DNA from: Oceanicola sp. 22II-s10i
Lineage (GTDB): Bacteria; Pseudomonadota; Alphaproteobacteria; Rhodobacterales; Rhodobacteraceae
NCBI RefSeq assembly: GCF_002210105.1
Contig: NZ_AQQU01000002.1
Location: 1 to 64,000, forward strand
Direction of reading: 5' to 3'
DNA: 64,000 bases
Shown: positions 16,334-24,305 of the stretch, in pieces
How the letters are laid out: every line of letters starts with the position of its first letter
How positions within the stretch are numbered: the stretch's first letter is position 1
Notes under the pieces: generated by a model
The model's input: only the letters and a program-made list of their open reading frames with translations
Database searches by the model: none
Told to the model about the DNA's origin: nothing
Program-made: the position numbers and the translations under genes

Positions 16334-16395
16334 GACCCCGTTCAATCCACCCGCCTGCGACCAAGGGACCGCAGGCTCAACACCCGGAGACGACC

Positions 16396-17301
16396 ATGAA
16401 AAAACTGCTCGCAGCCGCTCTGGCCACCACCGCGCTCGTCAGCGCCGCCGGTGCCCAGGAGATCAAGGAATTCAACATCGGCCTGCTCGGCGGCGAAAAC
16501 GCCCAGGACCGTCTGAACTCGAACGAATGCCTCCGCGCCTATGCCGAGGAAGCGCTCGGCGTGCCGGTCAAGCTGTTCGCCCCCGCCGACTACAACGGCG
16601 TGATCCAGGGCCTGCTCGGCGGCTCGCTCGACATGGCGTGGCTCGGCTCGTCCGGCTACGCGGCGACCTTCCTGCAGAACCCCGACGCGGTCGAGCCGGT
16701 GCTGGTCAAGGCGAACCTCGACGGCTCCTACACCTACCACTCCATCGGCTTCGCCCGTAAGGATAGCGGCATCACGTCGCTGGAGGACGTGAAGGGCAAG
16801 AAATTCGGCTTCGGCGACCCGAACTCCACCTCCGGTTTCCTGATCCCCTCGGTCGAGATCCCGCAGCTGACCGGCGCGACCATGGAGTCCGGCGACTACT
16901 TCGGCGAGGTCGTATTCACCGGCGGCCACGAACAGACCATCGTCGCGGTCACCAACGGCGACATCGACGCCGGCGTCACCTGGGCCGACGGCATGGGCAA
17001 CTGGGAAGACGGCTACAACTCGGGCGCGCTGCGCAAGGCCGTGGACGCGGGGCTGGTCGACATGAACGATCTGGTCGAGATCTGGCGCTCCAAGCCGATC
17101 CCGGAAGGCCCGGTCGTGCTGAAGAAATCCCTGCCGGACGAGGTAAAGGCCAAGATGACGGCCCTCGTTGGCGATCTGAACGAAACCGACCCCGACTGCG
17201 CCTATGGCGTGGCGGCGGGCGAGACCGCCGGTTTCGTGCCGATCGACCATTCCTACTACGAGTCGATCATCGAAGTGCGCCGCCAGAAGTCCGGCAGCTA
17301 A
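16396..17301 (+). CDS. phnD: Phosphonate-binding periplasmic protein PhnD
   Basis: A 301-residue protein with a Sec signal peptide (MKKLLAAALATTALVSAAGA, cleavage near residue 20) and the PhnD-type binding fold. The YNGVIQGLLGGSLDMAWLGSSGY and FGDPNSTSGFL blocks form the phosphonate pocket (their Ser/Thr residues hold the phosphonate oxygens in the family). The sequence continues DAGVTW to the EGPVVLKKSLP region. CCGGAGACGACC precedes the ATG. An inverted repeat after the stop probably stabilises this high-abundance message. Confidence 0.95.
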   Translation: MKKLLAAALATTALVSAAGAQEIKEFNIGLLGGENAQDRLNSNECLRAYAEEALGVPVKLFAPADYNGVIQGLLGGSLDMAWLGSSGYAATFLQNPDAVEPVLVKANLDGSYTYHSIGFARKDSGITSLEDVKGKKFGFGDPNSTSGFLIPSVEIPQLTGATMESGDYFGEVVFTGGHEQTIVAVTNGDIDAGVTWADGMGNWEDGYNSGALRKAVDAGLVDMNDLVEIWRSKPIPEGPVVLKKSLPDEVKAKMTALVGDLNETDPDCAYGVAAGETAGFVPIDHSYYESIIEVRRQKSGS

Positions 17302-17317
17302 GCTTTCGACATCCTTC

Positions 17318-17345
17318 GGGGCCCTGCCATCGCTGGCGGGGTCCC
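17318..17345 (+). terminator. Hairpin between phnD and phnE (attenuator)
   Basis: Arms 17318-17328 (GGGGCCCTGCC) and 17335-17345 (GGCGGGGTCCC) pair over 11 bp with two G-U pairs and a 6-base loop, followed by TTTG. Its position between binding protein and permease suggests partial termination or 3'-end protection of phnD mRNA. Confidence 0.55.
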
Positions 17346-17364
17346 TTTGCCATCCGGGGGACAG

Positions 17365-18216
17365 ATGAGCACCACGACCGTCGACATCCGCGACGCCTAT
17401 TTCGACCTCGTGCGCCGCAGGCGGCTCTATGGCGGTCTGATCCTGCTGATCCTCGTCGTCCTGCTGGTCTCGGGCTTTGGCGTCGCCAATGACCGCAACG
17501 CCGGCGGCTTCCTGCCGGGCCTGCCGCAGGTGCTCGACTTTCCAGCCGACGTTATCGCCGAGGCGTGGGAGCGGCGGGCGGAACTGCCCGGCCATCTGGT
17601 GAAGTTCTTCCCCGCGCTGATCGAGACGATCAACATTGCCGCCGTCTCGACCCTGATCGGCGGGCTGATCGCCGTGGTGCTGTCGACGCTGTCGACCCGT
17701 GGCCTTGCCCGATGGCCACGCCTGATCCCGGTCTTCCGCCGGACGATGGACCTGATGCGCGCGGTGCCCGAGATCGTGATCGCGCTGGTCCTGATCTTTG
17801 TCCTTGGCGGCGGGCCGGTGCCTGCGGCCATCGCCATCGCCTTCCACACCTCCGGCGCGCTCGGCAAGCTCTTCTCCGAGGTCAACGAGAACGCCGACCT
17901 CAAGCCGCTCGAGGGCCTCGCCTCGGTCGGTGCGAACTGGTCCCAGCGGATCGCCATCGGGCTGATCCCGCAGGTCGCGCCGAACTGGCTGTCCTACGCG
18001 CTGCTGCGTTTCGAGATCAACATCCGCGCCAGCGCCATCCTCGGCTTCGTCGGTGCGGGCGGGATCGGGTACGAGCTGAAGAACGCAATCTCTTGGGGGC
18101 AGGGGCAGTTCGGACAGGCCGCCGCGATCTTCCTGCTGCTGTTCCTGACCATCGTGGCCTTCGACCAGCTGTCGAGCGCCGTGCGCCACCGCCTGACCCA
18201 CGGAGCGAAAGCATGA
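17365..18216 (+). CDS. phnE: Phosphonate ABC transporter permease PhnE (first copy)
   Basis: A 283-residue permease with about six membrane segments. The cytoplasmic loop ENADLKPLEGLASVGANWSQ carries the EGLxSxGAN variant of the EAA motif typical of PhnE. ATG 17365 (GGGGGAC upstream) is preferred over the in-frame upstream start at 17347. Its stop overlaps the start of the second permease by four bases (ATGA), so the two form a heterodimeric channel with PhnC. Confidence 0.93.
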   Translation: MSTTTVDIRDAYFDLVRRRRLYGGLILLILVVLLVSGFGVANDRNAGGFLPGLPQVLDFPADVIAEAWERRAELPGHLVKFFPALIETINIAAVSTLIGGLIAVVLSTLSTRGLARWPRLIPVFRRTMDLMRAVPEIVIALVLIFVLGGGPVPAAIAIAFHTSGALGKLFSEVNENADLKPLEGLASVGANWSQRIAIGLIPQVAPNWLSYALLRFEINIRASAILGFVGAGGIGYELKNAISWGQGQFGQAAAIFLLLFLTIVAFDQLSSAVRHRLTHGAKA

Positions 18217-19517
18217 CCGACGCCGCCCTTTATGCACAGGCCGACCGGCTGATCGCCCGCAAGCGGCTGATCGCATTCGCGCTGCCGGTCCTCGTGCTGG
18301 CCTACCTGACCTATGCCTTCTTCGCCTTCGACATCGCGGGCCTCGCGCAGCGGGCGCGGATGGACAATGCCGTGACGCTGATCTCGGACACCTACAGCTA
18401 CAAGACCCATGTCGAACGCTCGAACCGCACCGGCGGCATCGAGGTCGCGGTCGAGGGCGAGCGCAAGGGGACCTACGACGCGACGAACTACCCGTCCTGG
18501 GTGACGGTCGGGGACGACAGCGCGCGGATCGTGCTGGACGACGGCGGCGTGGTCGAGATCGACGGCGACACGACCCGCTACGACATTCCGGGCTACGGCG
18601 CGATCACCGCCTCGGTCGGCACCTCGGGGATCGAGGTGGACCGCGATCCCGCGACCCTGCCGGACTGGATGTCCTATTCGAACACCCGCCTGACCATCAA
18701 GACCGACGCCGCCCGCGTCTCGCTGACCCGCGCCCGGACCGAGGTCTTCGTCTACGACTTCGGGTGGGAGCTGTTCTGGTTCACGCTCGACAGCCCCTAT
18801 TACGGGCATTCCGTGTCGCAGGTGCTGTTCGGCGACCGGATCGACCCCGCGCGGTCCAATATCGCGGGCGCATGGCACGATTTCTGGAACAACCCGATCT
18901 GGCGCCATGGTGACACCGCCTGGGCGCTGTTCGAGACGATGCTGATGGCCTTCCTCGGCACCGTCGGCGCGGCGCTGGTGGCGCTGCCGCTGGCGTTCCT
19001 CGCGGCCCGGAACTTCGCCCCGCTGATGCTGCTGCGGCTGGCGATGCGGCGGGTGTTCGACCTGTTCCGGGGGATCGACGGGCTGATCTGGACGATCCTG
19101 CTGTCCCGCGCCTTCGGCCCCGGCCCGCTGACCGGGTCGCTGGCGATCCTGCTGACCGACACCGGGTCCTTCGGCAAGCTCTTCTCCGAGGCGCTGGAGA
19201 ACGTGGACGACAAGCAGATCGAGGGGCTCGCCTCGACCGGGGCCAAGCCGGTGCAACGCTATCGCTTTGGCGTCATCCCGCAGATCACGCCGGTGCTGCT
19301 GTCACAGGTGCTTTATTTCCTCGAATCGAACACAAGGTCGGCCACGATCATCGGCGCGATCACCGGGGGCGGCATCGGGCTCTTGCTCACGCAGGCGATC
19401 ATCACGCAGAAGGACTGGGAAGAGGTGAGCTATTACATCATCCTCATCGTCCTGATGGTGATGCTGATGGACAGCCTGTCGGGCTGGCTGCGGCGCAAGC
19501 TGATCAAGGGCGACTGA
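18213..19517 (+). CDS. phnE2: Phosphonate ABC transporter permease PhnE, large second copy
   Basis: A 434-residue permease, about 150 residues longer than the first. TM1 lies near residues 20-42. Residues about 45-205 then form a polar insert rich in beta-strand-like sequence (VEVAVEGERKGTYDATNYP region), expected in the periplasm. The normal permease core follows with the EGLASTGAKPVQ loop. It overlaps phnE by four bases. This long form is common in Rhodobacterales phn operons. The insert may help dock PhnD, but no domain was recognised in it. Confidence 0.92.
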   Translation: MTDAALYAQADRLIARKRLIAFALPVLVLAYLTYAFFAFDIAGLAQRARMDNAVTLISDTYSYKTHVERSNRTGGIEVAVEGERKGTYDATNYPSWVTVGDDSARIVLDDGGVVEIDGDTTRYDIPGYGAITASVGTSGIEVDRDPATLPDWMSYSNTRLTIKTDAARVSLTRARTEVFVYDFGWELFWFTLDSPYYGHSVSQVLFGDRIDPARSNIAGAWHDFWNNPIWRHGDTAWALFETMLMAFLGTVGAALVALPLAFLAARNFAPLMLLRLAMRRVFDLFRGIDGLIWTILLSRAFGPGPLTGSLAILLTDTGSFGKLFSEALENVDDKQIEGLASTGAKPVQRYRFGVIPQITPVLLSQVLYFLESNTRSATIIGAITGGGIGLLLTQAIITQKDWEEVSYYIILIVLMVMLMDSLSGWLRRKLIKGD

Positions 19518-19540
19518 GGCACAGCCGCAAGGACCGCCAG

Positions 19541-20158
19541 ATGGCCAGACTGAGCCCGAACGAACCGTTCCTGCACGACGACGTGGTGATCGTGAACACG
19601 ACCTTCGGGCGCTATTGCGAGGTCGGGCGCGGATCGCGGGTGCTGAATTCGGAATTCGGCGACTACGCCTATTGCGACCAGCGGGCGGACATCGCGAACA
19701 CCACGCTGGGCAAGTTCGCCAACGTGGCCGCCGCGACCCGGATCGGGCCGACGGACCATCCCTATGCCAATGCCTCGCTGCACCATTTCCTCTACCGCTC
19801 CGCCTCCTACTGGGACGACGTGGAGGACGATGCCGATTTCTTCGCCCGCCGCGCGGCCCGGCGGACGGTGATCGGGCACGACACATGGATCGGGCATGGC
19901 GCGATCATCAAGCCCGAGGTGACCATCGGCAACGGGGCCATCGTGGCCGCCGGCGCAATGGTGACCAAGGACGTCGCGCCCTACATGATCGTCGCGGGCG
20001 TCCCCGCCGTGCCGTTGCGCGCGCGCTATCCGGACGGCGTGGCCGACCGGATCGAGGCGCTGGCCTGGTGGAACTGGGACCACGACCGCCTGCGCGCGGC
20101 GCTCGATGATTTCCGCACGCTCGACGCCGCGGCCTTCTGCGACAGGTACGAAGCCTAG
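19541..20158 (+). CDS. Phosphonate-operon acetyltransferase, left-handed beta-helix (hexapeptide repeat) family
   Basis: A 205-residue trimeric-type acyltransferase with hexapeptide turns through most of its length (IGHDTWIGHGAIIKPEVTIG, GAIVAAGAMVTKDV), ending in VAGVPAVPLRARYP. It matches the family repeatedly found with phn genes and related to chloramphenicol acetyltransferases of the xenobiotic type. The catalytic His is probably in GPTDHPYAN. It likely acetylates aminoalkylphosphonates or a toxic intermediate, standing in for PhnO. It converges on phnF with a 4-base CTAG overlap of the two stop codons. Confidence 0.85.
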   Translation: MARLSPNEPFLHDDVVIVNTTFGRYCEVGRGSRVLNSEFGDYAYCDQRADIANTTLGKFANVAAATRIGPTDHPYANASLHHFLYRSASYWDDVEDDADFFARRAARRTVIGHDTWIGHGAIIKPEVTIGNGAIVAAGAMVTKDVAPYMIVAGVPAVPLRARYPDGVADRIEALAWWNWDHDRLRAALDDFRTLDAAAFCDRYEA

Positions 20159-20862
20159 TCCGCGAAGATCAGCGTCACCCGGTCGCCCGCGAACCACGTC
20201 GTGCCGAATTCGACCGGCACGCCGTCCGGCGTCTTGTTCAGCCCGGTCGATTTCAGCAGCGGCGCGCCCTCGGCCAGCCGCAGGTGCAGCGCCTGCGTGG
20301 CCGTGGCGGGTTCGGCCTGAAGCCGGGTTTCGGTGCGGACGTAATCCGGCACGCCCGCGCGTTTCAGCGCCTCGGTGACAGAGGGGATTTCGCGCAGCGC
20401 CGCCTCGAAACCCGGCAGTCGGGTGACCGGGAACAGGCTCTCGAACACCGCCAGCGGCGTGCCTTCGGACAGGGACATGCCCTCGGACACCAGCACCTGG
20501 TCGCCGGGGGCGAGGGCCAGAAGTTCCGCCTCGCGCGCGTCGCAGGGGCGGGTCTCCAGCCGGGTCATCCGCCGCTCGGGCGTGCGGCCGGTGGCGCGGA
20601 TGTTCTGGTGGAACCGGACGCGGCGGCCCATCGGGTATTCGGTCGGCGTCGTCGCCACGAACACGCCCGCGCCGCGCCGCGCGTGGAGGATCCCGCGCTC
20701 GGACAGATCCGACAGGCCCCGGCGCACCGTGTGGCGGTTGACGCCGAAGCGCGTGGCCAGTTCCGCCTCGGTCGGGATCTTGTCGCCGGGGCGGTAGTGG
20801 CCGCGGGCGATCTCGTCCTCGAGTGTCGAGACGATGGATTTCCAGACCGGTGTTCGGGCCAT
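20155..20862 (-). CDS. phnF: Phosphonate metabolism regulator PhnF (GntR/HutC family)
   Basis: A 235-residue repressor. Residues 5-70 are a winged helix (LATRFGVNRHTVRRGLSDLSERG) and residues 85-235 a UTRA ligand domain of the HutC type (TRLETRPC, LVSEGMSLSEGTPL, GVPVEFGTTWFAGDRVTL). The gene is divergent from phnG. Its ATG (20862-20860) directly abuts a PHO-box-like repeat, which therefore overlaps its ribosome-binding region, and a long inverted repeat in the gap is a good candidate for its own operator. Confidence 0.92.
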   Translation of the reverse strand: MARTPVWKSIVSTLEDEIARGHYRPGDKIPTEAELATRFGVNRHTVRRGLSDLSERGILHARRGAGVFVATTPTEYPMGRRVRFHQNIRATGRTPERRMTRLETRPCDAREAELLALAPGDQVLVSEGMSLSEGTPLAVFESLFPVTRLPGFEAALREIPSVTEALKRAGVPDYVRTETRLQAEPATATQALHLRLAEGAPLLKSTGLNKTPDGVPVEFGTTWFAGDRVTLIFAD

Positions 20863-20884
20863 CTGTCACCAAACTTTCATGCGC
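20863..20884 (+). promoter_or_regulatory. PHO-box-like direct repeat before phnG
   Basis: CTGTCACCAAA (20863-20873) and CTTTCATGCGC (20874-20884) are two adjacent 11-bp units resembling the first two units of the phnC box. The pair is 81 bases before phnG and touches the phnF start codon on the other strand. Inferred PhoB site. Confidence 0.55.
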
Positions 20885-20920
20885 GCGACGCTTGCCGTCC
20901 TGCGGCGAGTCGCGTAGGAT

Positions 20921-20948
20921 TTGTCTAGTTGTATATATTCCTAGACAA
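20921..20948. promoter_or_regulatory. Candidate PhnF operator (8-bp inverted repeat, 12-bp AT-rich spacer)
   Basis: TTGTCTAG (20921-20928) and CTAGACAA (20941-20948) are perfect inverted repeats around TTGTATATATTC. A further TGTCTAGA copy lies just before the phnG start (around 20960). HutC-type GntR proteins bind inverted repeats with AT centres. The AT-rich core is striking in this GC-rich region. Confidence 0.65.
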
Positions 20949-20965
20949 ATCGGCAAGGTGTCTAG

Positions 20966-21433
20966 ATGCCCATGACCACCACGGACCTATCCCCCGAAAC
21001 AGAGCGCCGGCGCGCGTGGATGTCGCTGCTGGCGACCGCGCCCGAGAGGCTGCTGTCGGACCTGATGTCGGCGCTCGGACCTGCGCCCGAGCATCGGATC
21101 CTGCGCGCGCCCGAGGTGGGCGGCGTCATGGTCCGGGGCAGGGCGGGCGGCACCGGTGCGGCCTTCAACATGGGCGAGATGACGGTGACCCGCTGCGCGC
21201 TGAGGCTGGCGGACGGGACGGTCGGCCATGGCTATGTGCAGGGCCGGTCCCGCGATCACGCGACCCGCGCGGCGCTGGTCGATGCGCTGATGCAGGGGGC
21301 GCAGGCCGAGGAGGTCGAGGCCAAGGTGCTGGGGCCGCTGCGCCGCGCACGGGACGAGAAGCGCGAGGCACGGGCGGCCCGGGCGGCGGCGACGAAGGTG
21401 GAGTTCTTCACCATGGCGCGGGGAGAGGACTGA
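20966..21433 (+). CDS. phnG: C-P lyase subunit PhnG
   Basis: A 155-residue component of the PhnGHIJ core complex, which makes alpha-D-ribose 1-methylphosphonate 5-triphosphate and then cleaves the C-P bond. Recognised by RRAWMSLLATAP at the N-terminus, the GGVMVRGRAGGTGAAFNMGEMTVTRC block and GHGYVQGRSRDHATRAALVDAL. The ATG at 20966 has GCAAGGTG about 14 bases upstream, and ATG 20972 is an alternative. The stop overlaps the phnH start by one base. Confidence 0.95.
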   Translation: MPMTTTDLSPETERRRAWMSLLATAPERLLSDLMSALGPAPEHRILRAPEVGGVMVRGRAGGTGAAFNMGEMTVTRCALRLADGTVGHGYVQGRSRDHATRAALVDALMQGAQAEEVEAKVLGPLRRARDEKREARAARAAATKVEFFTMARGED

Positions 21434-22002
21434 TGGACGACGTGACCCTCGGCGGCGGGTTCGACAACCCGCCGGTACAATCCGCGACGGCCTTCCGCGC
21501 GGCGCTGTCGGCGCTGGCCCGGCCCGGCCGGATCGAGCGGATCGGCGGGGCCGAGGCGCCGTCGCCGGTCTCGCCCGCCGCCGCGACGCTGCTGATGGTG
21601 CTGTGCGATCCCGAGACGCCGGTGCATCTCGCGGGCGCACATGACCGGGCCGAGGTGCGGGAGTGGATCGCCTTCCACATCGGCGCGCCAGTGGTCGGGG
21701 CGGCGGCGGCGCAATTCGCGCTCGGCACATGGGCCGCGCTGTCGCCCGTCGACCGCTTCGGCATCGGCACGCCGGAATATCCCGACCGGTCCGCCACGCT
21801 GATCGTCGAGGTCCCGGACCTCGCCGCAACCGGCGCACGACTGACCGGGCCGGGGATCGAGACCGCCGCCCGCCTGTCGCTGCCCGAAACCGAGGCGTTC
21901 CGCCGGAATGCGCTGCTGTTCCCGCTGGGGCTCGACTTCTTCTTCACCGCGGGCGACCGGATCGCCGGTCTGCCCCGCACGACCCGCGTGGAGGCCGACT
22001 GA
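21433..22002 (+). CDS. phnH: C-P lyase subunit PhnH
   Basis: A 189-residue PhnH, the subunit that forms a dimer in the centre of the C-P lyase core. It shows the family blocks FRAALSALARPG, TLLMVLCDPETPVHL, ALGTWAALSPVDRFGIGTPEYPD and GPGIETAARLSLP. Start and stop overlap phnG and phnI by one base each, so translation is coupled. Confidence 0.95.
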   Translation: MDDVTLGGGFDNPPVQSATAFRAALSALARPGRIERIGGAEAPSPVSPAAATLLMVLCDPETPVHLAGAHDRAEVREWIAFHIGAPVVGAAAAQFALGTWAALSPVDRFGIGTPEYPDRSATLIVEVPDLAATGARLTGPGIETAARLSLPETEAFRRNALLFPLGLDFFFTAGDRIAGLPRTTRVEAD

Positions 22003-23093
22003 TGTATGTCGCGGTGAAAGGCGGCGAGCGCGCCATCGAGAACGCTCATGACTGGCTGGCCGAGGAACGGCGGGGCGACACGTCGGTCGCGGAACTGACC
22101 GTCCCGCAGATCCGCGAACAGCTGGCGCTGGCGGTGAACCGGGTGATGGCCGAGGGCTCGCTCTACGATCCCGACCTCGCCGCGCTGGCGATCAAGCAGT
22201 CGCGTGGCGACCTGATCGAGGCGATCTTCCTGATCCGCGCCTACCGCACCACGCTGCCGCGCCTCGGCGCCTCGGTCCCGGTCGAGACGGACCGCATGGC
22301 TTGCATCCGCCGCGTCTCGGCCACGTTCAAGGACGCGCCGGGGGGGCAGGTCCTGGGACCGACATTCGACTACACGCACCGGCTGCTGGATTTCAAACTG
22401 GCCGCCGAGGGCGAAGTCGCGCCTGCGCCGCAGGCGAAGCCCGAGCGGGCGGATATGCCCCGGATCACCGAGTTTCTGAACAAGGACGGCCTGATCCAGA
22501 CCGAGGCGCGGGACGACACCACGCCGCCCGACATCACCCGGACGCCGATGAAATACCCCGCCGACCGGGCGACCCGGCTGCAGGCGCTGACGCGGGGGGA
22601 CGAGGGCTTTGTCCTCGGGCTCGCCTATTCCACGCAGCGCGGCTACGCCCGCAGCCATGCCTTTGTCGGCGAGCTGCGGATCGGCACCGTGGCGGTCGAG
22701 ATGGAGATCCCCGAGCTGGGCTTCGCCATCGAGATCGGAGAGGTCGAGCTGACCGAATGCGAGACGGTGAACCAGTTCAAGGGCTCCAGGACCGAGCCGC
22801 CGCAATTCACGCGCGGCTATGGCCTGACGTTCGGCCAGACGGAACGCAAGGCGATCTCGATGGCGCTGGTGGACCGGGCCCTGCGTTGGAAAGAGCTTGG
22901 CGAGGACAACGTCGGGGCCCCGGCGCAGGACGAGGAATTCGTGCTGTCCCATGCCGACAACATCCAGGCGACCGGGTTCCTCGAACACATCAAGCTGCCG
23001 CACTACGTCGACTTCCAGTCCGAACTGGAGCTGATCCGCAAGTTGCGCCGCGAGGCGCAGGGCGACAGGGAACATCGCGAGGCGGCGGAATGA
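22002..23093 (+). CDS. phnI: C-P lyase subunit PhnI
   Basis: A 363-residue subunit that catalyses exchange of the adenine of ATP for phosphonate together with PhnGHL. It starts MYVAVKGGERAIENAHDWLA, the standard PhnI opening, and contains RRVSATFKDAPGGQVLGPTFDYTHRLLDF and QGFLEHIKLPHYVDFQSELEL-like C-terminal blocks. It overlaps the phosphonate-epoxide protein start by four bases (ATGA). In most bacteria phnJ follows at once; here it begins about 1.2 kb later. Confidence 0.95.
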   Translation: MYVAVKGGERAIENAHDWLAEERRGDTSVAELTVPQIREQLALAVNRVMAEGSLYDPDLAALAIKQSRGDLIEAIFLIRAYRTTLPRLGASVPVETDRMACIRRVSATFKDAPGGQVLGPTFDYTHRLLDFKLAAEGEVAPAPQAKPERADMPRITEFLNKDGLIQTEARDDTTPPDITRTPMKYPADRATRLQALTRGDEGFVLGLAYSTQRGYARSHAFVGELRIGTVAVEMEIPELGFAIEIGEVELTECETVNQFKGSRTEPPQFTRGYGLTFGQTERKAISMALVDRALRWKELGEDNVGAPAQDEEFVLSHADNIQATGFLEHIKLPHYVDFQSELELIRKLRREAQGDREHREAAE

Positions 23094-23503
23094 CCCTCGG
23101 GCTGTCGCATGTCACGCTGATCGTCTCGGACCTCGACCGGACTCAGGGGATGCTGGAACGGGTGTTCGAGGCGCGCTGCACTTATGCAAGCGACGAGACG
23201 CGCTTTTCCCTGTCCGACGAACGCTTCTTCGACATCGGCGGGGTCTGGGTCGCGACGATGAAGGGCGATCCGCTGCCCGCGCGCAGCTACAACCACATCG
23301 CCTTCCGCATCCGGGAGGACGAGTTCGACGACCGGCAGGCACGGATCGAGGCCGAGGGGCTGGAGATGCTGCCGCCGCGCGCGCGCGTCGAGGGGGAGGG
23401 GCGGTCGCTCTACTTCTACGGCCCCGACAATCACCTCTTCGAGCTGCACACCGGCACGCTGGAAGAACGGCTGAAACGCTATGCGCGGGGGAGGGGCAGA
23501 TGA
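23090..23503 (+). CDS. fosX: FosX-type fosfomycin hydrolase (vicinal oxygen chelate family)
   Basis: A 137-residue glyoxalase-fold metalloenzyme. The three metal ligands fall at H7 (LSHVTL), H69 (YNHIAF) and E118 (LFELHTG), and E44 is present. In FosX these are the manganese ligands and the general base that adds water to the epoxide of fosfomycin. FosA, which uses glutathione, lacks that Glu. It overlaps phnI by four bases and is read with the C-P lyase genes. A FosX relative in a phn cluster is known from Mesorhizobium loti (from memory). It may detoxify or open natural epoxy-phosphonates so that they can be degraded. Confidence 0.85.
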   Translation: MTLGLSHVTLIVSDLDRTQGMLERVFEARCTYASDETRFSLSDERFFDIGGVWVATMKGDPLPARSYNHIAFRIREDEFDDRQARIEAEGLEMLPPRARVEGEGRSLYFYGPDNHLFELHTGTLEERLKRYARGRGR

Positions 23504-24093
23504 CAGAGCGTCCCGTCTATCACGACAAGATGCGCGAGTTGCAGCGCCGGTTCGGGTCCGAGAAGCTGGCGGATCGTCTGGCACAGCACCGCCGCCGCAC
23601 CGCGTTCAGCGACGCCGACCGGGACTTCATCGAGGGGGCGAAGTTCTTCTTCCTCGCCACCAGCGACGCCGAGGGCTTTCCCGACTGTTCCTACAAGGGC
23701 GGGCTGCCGGGCTATGTCCAGGCGACCGGGCCGGGCAGCCTGTCCTTCCCCTCGCTCGACGGGAACGGGATGTATCGCAGCCTCGGCAACATCGTCGCCA
23801 ATCCGCGTGTCGGGCTGCTGTTCATCGACATGGAGAGCCCGCGCCGCCTGCGGGTCAACGGGCGGGCCCGGATCGACTTCGACGATCCCCGGCAGGCCAC
23901 GATCCCCGGTGCGGAACTGATGGTGCATGTGGACGAGCTGAGCATCTTCACCAACTGCCCGCGCTACATCCACACGGGCGAAAAGGTCTCCGACTACATC
24001 GACCGGGGCGACGGCAACGCAAAGGTGCCGGACTGGAAGACATGGCCCGAGTTCTCGGACGTGCTGCCGGGCAAAGGGGGCGGAGATGACTAG
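23500..24093 (+). CDS. PNPOx-like FMN-binding split-barrel protein
   Basis: A 197-residue protein of the pyridoxamine 5'-phosphate oxidase-like flavin reductase fold. It has FLATSDAEGFPDCSYKGGLPGYV, LSFPSLDGNGMYRSLGNI and NPRVGLLFIDM, then INGRARIDF-like and TNCPRYIHTGE segments typical of MSMEG-like/YwrF-type FMN proteins. It overlaps fosX by four bases (ATGA), so it belongs to the phn transcript. Its role in phosphonate metabolism is not known; it may reduce or oxidise an intermediate or supply reduced flavin. Confidence 0.75.
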   Translation: MTERPVYHDKMRELQRRFGSEKLADRLAQHRRRTAFSDADRDFIEGAKFFFLATSDAEGFPDCSYKGGLPGYVQATGPGSLSFPSLDGNGMYRSLGNIVANPRVGLLFIDMESPRRLRVNGRARIDFDDPRQATIPGAELMVHVDELSIFTNCPRYIHTGEKVSDYIDRGDGNAKVPDWKTWPEFSDVLPGKGGGDD

Positions 24094-24100
24094 CCCAGCC

Positions 24101-24265
24101 TCACGGCCGGTCGGCGTGGCTGTCCGCGCCGCCCCGGTTCTCGCCGCCGTCGCGTTCCAGCGGCGGGGTGGCTCCGTCGCCGCCCGGCGTCCCGCCGAGC
24201 GCGCGTTTCAGGATGATCGCGACCGCCGTGACGACCGCGATCAGGGCGATGACTGTCCATTCCAT
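24101..24265 (-). CDS. Small single-pass membrane protein, antisense within the phn operon
   Basis: A 54-residue protein read against the phn genes. ATG 24265-24263 is preceded by GGAAGGAAGTGAC, a strong ribosome-binding site, so I prefer it over the longer frame from 24307. Residues 3-19 (WTVIALIAVVTAVAIIL) form one membrane helix, followed by KR and a Gly/Asp/Glu-rich soluble tail. It lies between the PNPOx-like gene (7 bases away, convergent) and phnJ (40 bases away, divergent). Family unknown. Confidence 0.5.
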   Translation of the reverse strand: MEWTVIALIAVVTAVAIILKRALGGTPGGDGATPPLERDGGENRGGADSHADRP

Positions 24266-24305
24266 TGTCACTTCCTTCCGATCTCTGCCCGCCGCGAGGC
24301 CCGAC

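Noticed and set aside
16342-18276. A 644-codon minus-strand frame opposite phnD and phnE
   Set aside because: Shadow of the GC-rich codon pattern of phnD and phnE; low-complexity Asp/Arg/His-rich product with no start signal.
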